Positions 59,902 to 64,000 of a stretch of 64,000 nucleotides of DNA are shown piece after piece. Numbering within the stretch: position 1 is the first letter of the stretch; each line of letters opens with the position of its first letter. The position numbers and the translations under genes were made by a program. Origin of the DNA: CATOSK01 sp963665735 (GTDB taxonomy: Bacteria; Chloroflexota; Dehalococcoidia; Lucifugimonadales; UBA3495); the NCBI GenBank assembly GCA_963665735.1, contig OY762444.1:1984001-2048000 (forward strand), in the 5' to 3' direction. Below the pieces are notes generated by a model. The model had not been told where the DNA came from and did no database searches. It worked only from the letters and a program-made list of their open reading frames with translations.

Positions 59902-60843
59902 TTGGGCCGGGCCGAATCTGGACAAGGAACGCGGCAGCCACAGTTGGACGCGATAGAAAACACTACCGGGGAAGTTGGAAGGGGAAACCCGCCGGGGCCG
60001 CAATCGGGGGCGTGGCGGGTGGTGCGTTTTTGCCGGAGGGTGGTAAAGGCGCATTTCTTCGAGTGGACGATAATCGGGGTTATCCTGGCCAACAGCGTGC
60101 TGCTGGGGATGGGAACGTCGGTTTACCTGGAGGAACACTACGGCAACTGGCTGCACCTGGGTAACCAGGTGGCGCTGGCGATTTTCATCATCGAAGCGGT
60201 CTTGAAGATTACCGCCGTGGCGCCCCGGATAGACCGCTACTTCAAGGACGGCTGGAACCTTTTCGACTTCGCGATTATCGTGTTTGCCCTGGTGCCGATG
60301 ACCGGGCAGTTCGCGATGATTGCGCGGCTGGCGCGGCTGCTGCGGGTCTTGCGGCTCATATCCGCCATCAAGGAACTGCGGCTTATCGTCACGGCGTTGG
60401 TGCGCTCCATTCCCAGCGTGGGCCACGTGATGATGCTGATGGGCATTATCGTTTACATTTATGCCATCGTGGGGTATCACCTGTTCCACCAGCACGACCC
60501 GGACAACTGGCGCACCCTGGGGGTTTCGGTGCTGACGCTGTTCAACATCATTACGCTGGAAGGGTGGACGGAGGTGATGCGGAAGGCGATGGAGTTGAAT
60601 CCGCTGGCCTGGATTTACTTCGTCAGCTTTGTGGTTGTCGGCACTTTCGTGGCGATAAATATGTTCATCGCCGTAATCATCAACAACCTGGACGAGGCCA
60701 AGGCGGAGCGTCTGCGGGATTTGCAGACGCCGCCCTCGCAGGAAGAGCTGCTGCGGGAGATACGGTCGGCGCGGGAGGCATTGCGACGGCTGGAGGAACG
60801 GCTGGACAACGAAGACCGTCCGCAAACCGGGGCCGGGGGTTGA
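59902..60843 (+). CDS. Voltage-gated ion channel, BacNav-like
   Basis: About 313 residues, TTG start uncertain; conserved sequence begins near FCRRVVKAHFFEWTIIGVIL. Six-helix single-domain channel: S1 FEWTIIGVILANSVLLG, an S4 with arginines every third residue (RLARLLRVLRL) and the selectivity segment TLEGWTEVM, then S6 FVAINMFIAVIINNL and a C-terminal coiled coil (EELLREIRSAREALRRLEERL). BacNav filters read LESW; here LEGW is closer to some calcium-channel repeats. It forms a tetramer and probably conducts Na+ or Ca2+. Confidence 0.88.
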   Translation: MGRAESGQGTRQPQLDAIENTTGEVGRGNPPGPQSGAWRVVRFCRRVVKAHFFEWTIIGVILANSVLLGMGTSVYLEEHYGNWLHLGNQVALAIFIIEAVLKITAVAPRIDRYFKDGWNLFDFAIIVFALVPMTGQFAMIARLARLLRVLRLISAIKELRLIVTALVRSIPSVGHVMMLMGIIVYIYAIVGYHLFHQHDPDNWRTLGVSVLTLFNIITLEGWTEVMRKAMELNPLAWIYFVSFVVVGTFVAINMFIAVIINNLDEAKAERLRDLQTPPSQEELLREIRSAREALRRLEERLDNEDRPQTGAGG

Positions 60844-60920
60844 CCGCCGTTGGGTGGCCGGGGCTGATATACTCTTGGGGGCAACTAACGGCTACGGCGG
60901 ACGCGGCAAGGGCAAAGGCT

Positions 60921-61857
60921 ATGCAGGGACAAATCGCAATTCCCAAATGGGCCAGTTACCCTTTCATGTTGGCGGCGGTTCTGGATGGAACGCAGGACTA
61001 CCGCTGGCGTCGGTGGCGCGACGGATGGTTTTCGGGCGTGCTGGCAGGGAACCTGATACACCTGCGGCAGACCGGGGACGTTCTGGAGTACCGGGCCAAC
61101 GCTGATTTGGACGACCTGCTGCACGGCTATTTCCGGTTGGACGATGATATTGACGCCATTTACAACGAAATATCGGAGCGGGATGAGTATGTTGGGCGCC
61201 TGGTGCGAAAATATCCCAACTTCCGCCTGCTTAGGCAGCCTGACCCGTGGGAGTGTGTCGTTTCTTACATTTGCGCGGCCAACAACTCCATTGAGCGCAT
61301 TGGAGCGATTGTCGAAAAGGTAGCTGAGACTCTGGGCCAGCCGATTGAGTTGGATGGGGAAGTCCGGCGCACTTTCCCAACGGCTGAAATGGTGGTTGAC
61401 GCCGGGGTGGAGCCGTTGAGGGAGTTGCGGCTGGGACTTAGCCGACATGACAAGATAATGGCCGCCGCCCAGCGAGTCTTGGACGGAAGGTTGAACCTGC
61501 CTCACCTGGCGCAACCGGAAGCCTCCTACGCCGAGGCAAAGGGCCGGTTGATAGAATGTGACGGAATCGGGGAAAAGATTGCGGACTGCATCGCGTTATT
61601 TTCGCTGGGCAAGACGGAAGCCTTCCCGGTGGATGTTCATGTGGGTAGAGCGGTGGAAGGTCGTTTATCCTCCGATAAGCCAACCACAAGGACGCAAAGG
61701 GTAAGCCAAGCGCGGCAACTTTTCGGGAAGTACGCTGGCTACGCCAACCAGTTTCTATTTCAGGGGCAACGGGATGAGGGTGGCGCTCAATCCCAAGGCG
61801 TTGAAAATGCCCGCCCCGCTGCGGTTACTGACCGAAAGACAGGGAGAGCGGACCTAA
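60921..61857 (+). CDS. 8-oxoguanine DNA glycosylase, OGG1-like (C-terminus frameshifted)
   Basis: About 310 residues from the ATG at 60921 with AAGG upstream. The N-terminal OGG domain (FMLAAVLDGTQDYRWRRW), WECVVSYICAANNSI and the HhH-GPD core CDGIGEKIADCIALFSLGKTEAFPVDVHV are present; the lysine of GEKIADC and the aspartate of PVDVHV are the catalytic pair. After FGKYAGYANQFLF, codon use and a TAA at 61855-61857 favour the +1 frame, which overlaps the next ATG as TAATG, whereas the 0 frame reads into the next gene. A one-base error or mutation near 61760-61770 is suspected. Confidence 0.8.
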
Positions 61858-63047
61858 TGCTGGAAATGCGGCCCATAACTCCGGGGGAGTTTGCGCAGTG
61901 GACCCGGGCCGAGGCGCGGGCCTACGGCAACCGGCTGAATGTTGACCCGGAGGTACTGCGGCCTCACTTCGATTTGGATCGTTCGATTGCGGTTTTCGAC
62001 CGGGGGGGAATTGTTGGGGGCGCGCATTCGCACTTGCAGGAAATTTCCGTTCCAGGCGGAACGGCGGCGGTGGCGGCGGTGGCCAATGTCGCCGTCCAGC
62101 CCACCCACCGGCGGCAGGGGATTATGAGCCGGATGATGCGCCACCAGATTAAGGATGTTTATCGGCGGGGTGAGCCGCTGGCGGCGTTGTTCGCATCGGA
62201 AAGCGGCATTTACGGACGGTTCGGCTACGGCGTGGGGTCTTTCCGGGAGCAGTGGAGCATTGAACGGCAGCATACGGGATACGCCCGGCGATACCCGACT
62301 TCGGGGCGGTTCTTTTTCGTTGACCCGGCAGACTTGGCTGACGAACTTCCGCAGGTTTCCCGCCGGAGCACCGCCGGCCGTCCTGGAGTCATTGAAAAGC
62401 CCCTGGCGTTGTGGGAGCGGGAGTCCCAGGCCCCGGAGCACCGGCAAGGGGGGCGGGGCGGCTTGTTCTACGTGGCTTATGCGGAAGGCGGCCAGGTGGC
62501 GGGGTACGCCAAGTATCGCACCGATGGGGGGACGCTGACCGTCAATGAGTTGATGGCGACGACCACGGAGTCCTACGCGGCGTTGTGGCGGTTTTGCTTT
62601 GACGTTGACCTGGTTGCGACTACCGTTGCGGAGCGGCGTCCGGTGGATGACCCGCTGCCGTGGATGCTGGCCGACCCGCGGCGGCTGCAACGGTCAGTCC
62701 GCGACGGGATGTGGCTGCGGTTGGTTGATGTGGCGGCGGCCCTGGAGTCGCGGCGTTACCTGGCCGAGGGTCGGCTGGTGTTGGAAGTAGAGGACGATGT
62801 ATGTCCCTGGAACCAGGGGCGGTTGGCGTTGGAAGGTTCCACCGAAGGGGCCTTGTGCCGGAAGTCCGGGGCATCGGCGGACTTGGCGTTGGGGGTCGCC
62901 GCGCTGGCCGCGGCCTACCTGGGCGGCGCCAGTTTCACGACGCTGGGCCAAGCCGGGCTGGTGGAGGAACGCACGGACGGGGCGTTGTTGAAGGCTGACC
63001 GGATGTTTGCCACGCAACTGCAACCCTGGGCGCCCCATAATTTTTAG
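61857..63047 (+). CDS. Eis-like GNAT N-acetyltransferase
   Basis: 396 residues from the ATG at 61857 with GGGAGAG upstream. The first GNAT domain holds VANVAVQPTHRRQGIMSRMM (acetyl-CoA loop) and ASESGIYGRFGYG, as in the Eis family. The C-terminal SCP2-like domain ends with Phe (HNF), whose carboxylate is catalytic in characterised Eis. It probably acetylates amines on an unknown acceptor. It overlaps the OGG-like gene by one base, and a fused reading frame of 827 residues exists in the same frame as the upstream gene. Confidence 0.85.
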   Translation: MLEMRPITPGEFAQWTRAEARAYGNRLNVDPEVLRPHFDLDRSIAVFDRGGIVGGAHSHLQEISVPGGTAAVAAVANVAVQPTHRRQGIMSRMMRHQIKDVYRRGEPLAALFASESGIYGRFGYGVGSFREQWSIERQHTGYARRYPTSGRFFFVDPADLADELPQVSRRSTAGRPGVIEKPLALWERESQAPEHRQGGRGGLFYVAYAEGGQVAGYAKYRTDGGTLTVNELMATTTESYAALWRFCFDVDLVATTVAERRPVDDPLPWMLADPRRLQRSVRDGMWLRLVDVAAALESRRYLAEGRLVLEVEDDVCPWNQGRLALEGSTEGALCRKSGASADLALGVAALAAAYLGGASFTTLGQAGLVEERTDGALLKADRMFATQLQPWAPHNF

Positions 63048-63150
63048 GCGTGGGCCACGGCGATTCGCGCGGGGTTAAACATTCCCGGCTGAAATCGCCG
63101 GGAAGGTGCAGGGGCGGGCTAATCCGGGGGTAATGCGCCGGGTTGGGGGT

Positions 63151-63579
63151 TTAGCCCTGGGGCGGGGGCGGTTCGTTGAAGGGCTGGCCGTTGGCCTGGG
63201 CTTGCAGGAACCGGAGATACCAGGCTTGCCAAGCCTGACGTTCTTCCTGCCGGCCTACCTGCCGGCCTTCTTCCATTCCTTCCTGACGGCCCTCTTGCAA
63301 GCCTTCTTCGCGGCCTACCTGCCGGCCTTCTTCCTTGAGTTTCCTTATTCGTCCTGCTGCAAACAGTACCATGAGATGCTTTAATCCCTCCCAACCGATT
63401 ATTGTCAACAGGGCCATGCCCCCGGATACGCTGAACACAGTGCCCAGCAAGTCCATAATGTTGTCGCTCCGCCAAGCGTCCCAGATTAGCCACAACGCCA
63501 GGCAGGAAACGATGAACGATACGACGAAGGCGATGCAGTATATTATACCCAATGCGCGAAGTTGGTCGTTTACCGACAT
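63151..63579 (-). CDS. Two-helix membrane protein with EGRQ-type repeats, copy 1
   Basis: 142 residues from the ATG at 63579 with GGAAG upstream. Two hydrophobic helices (about 10-35 and 45-70; GIIYCIAFVVSFIVSCLALW, TVFSVSGGMALLTIIGW) are followed by a charged helix of EGRQ(V/E)GR(E/Q)EG units and the tail WQAWYLRFLQAQANGQPFNEPPPP. A tandem paralog begins 200 bases to the right. The repeat tail resembles those seen at the C-termini of Rpn-type nuclease proteins, but no nuclease domain is present. Function unknown. Confidence 0.65.
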   Translation of the reverse strand: MSVNDQLRALGIIYCIAFVVSFIVSCLALWLIWDAWRSDNIMDLLGTVFSVSGGMALLTIIGWEGLKHLMVLFAAGRIRKLKEEGRQVGREEGLQEGRQEGMEEGRQVGRQEERQAWQAWYLRFLQAQANGQPFNEPPPPQG

Positions 63580-63779
63580 CTTCCAACCACCATTACCGAG
63601 TTTCAATGTCGGTTCTTACGTTAGAAGTACGCCGGAAGGGTGTCAACCGGCTTCTGTCACTTCCTGGGCAGGAATGGATTGGCGAAAGTTGCTGATTTCG
63701 TCCGCGCCCGCCGGAGTGCAATTTCCGGGCGAAATGCCCTTACCATTTCCGCAGAGTCAAACGCCTTGGAGTTCGGGGG

Positions 63780-64000
63780 TCAGCCCTGGGGCGGGGGCGG
63801 TTCGTTGAAGGGCTGGCCGTTGGCCTGGGCTTGCAGGAACCGGAGATACCAGGCTTGCCAAGCCTGACGTTCTTCCTGCCGACCCTCTGCCATTCCTTCC
63901 TTCCGGCCTTGTTCTATTCCTTCCTGTTTGCCTTCTTGCCTACCCTCCTGTCGGCCCTCTTGCAAGCCTTCTTCGCGGCCTACCTGCCGGCCCTCTTCCT
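63780..64000 (-). CDS. EGRQ-repeat protein, copy 2 (cut by window edge)
   Basis: Partial: the frame is open from the right edge to the stop at 63780-63782. The visible 73 residues are EGRQ/EGKQ repeats and then a tail identical to copy 1 from EERQAWQAWYLRFLQ to the end. The DNA just before and after the stop also matches copy 1, so this is a recent tandem duplication with a different number of repeat units. Confidence 0.7.
   Translation of the reverse strand, partial: EEGRQVGREEGLQEGRQEGRQEGKQEGIEQGRKEGMAEGRQEERQAWQAWYLRFLQAQANGQPFNEPPPPQG

Noticed and set aside
60564..60920. N-terminal extension of the OGG-like frame through the ion-channel gene
   Set aside because: It is a shadow of the channel coding sequence; OGG homology starts after 60921.

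Overview
High-GC bacterial chromosome segment dominated by housekeeping and metabolic genes on both strands. There is no prophage, CRISPR array or plasmid module. The likely host is an uncultured Chloroflexota, perhaps of the SAR202/Dehalococcoidia kind. This is inferred from lipoproteins whose mature N-terminus is a Val/Glu/Lys heptad repeat, a DUF1800-DUF1501-NHL trio, an F420-type luciferase-like oxidoreductase, paired isocitrate-lyase/PEP-mutase enzymes, several Uma2 genes, and GC-rich gaps filled with small palindromes. No rRNA or marker gene is present to settle the lineage.

Layout. 1-12.8 kb: glmU (cut by the left edge), thrC, ispH, a lipid-flippase-like membrane protein, DUF488, two Uma2 genes, then gpsA, der-plsY (ATGA overlap) and argF on the minus strand. 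12.9-16.2 kb: a possible small RNA, two small membrane or basic genes, a FlK-like thioesterase, and a third Uma2 copy that is an inverted duplicate of the first, followed by a truncated DUF488 and a broken transposase. 17-23.4 kb: Fur-family regulator, VOC protein, cdd, queA, folD, a HigBA-type toxin-antitoxin pair and a retropepsin-like protease. 24-28.3 kb: pentapeptide-repeat potassium-channel-like protein, BtuF-like protein, Rieske protein, HEPN/PaREP1-like protein. 29-32.9 kb: DUF1800, DUF1501 and NHL genes behind a strong sigma-70-type promoter. 34-37 kb: two tandem ABC substrate-binding lipoproteins without transporter genes. 37-47 kb: DUF4234, DUF2283, LLM oxidoreductase, two PEP-mutase/isocitrate-lyase paralogs, a fourth Uma2, three tRNAs (Leu-GAG, Cys-GCA, Leu-UAA), a YgiT zinc finger and an amidohydrolase. 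48-56 kb: two NCS2-type permeases with an added C-terminal GHKL/RsbW-like domain, flanking a GH15 enzyme and a coiled-coil nuclease-like protein. 56-64 kb: a 1150-residue lipoprotein with eight Cache-like modules, a BacNav-type ion channel, OGG1-like and Eis-like genes, and two tandem EGRQ-repeat membrane proteins cut by the right edge.

The most unusual items are the eight-module Cache lipoprotein built as a duplicated set of four, the permease plus degenerate HATPase fusion present twice (one copy apparently starting at ACG), and the intergenic mosaic of dRS3-like palindromes and other short modules, which have themselves been amplified into 40-250 bp tandem arrays and have altered some gene ends.
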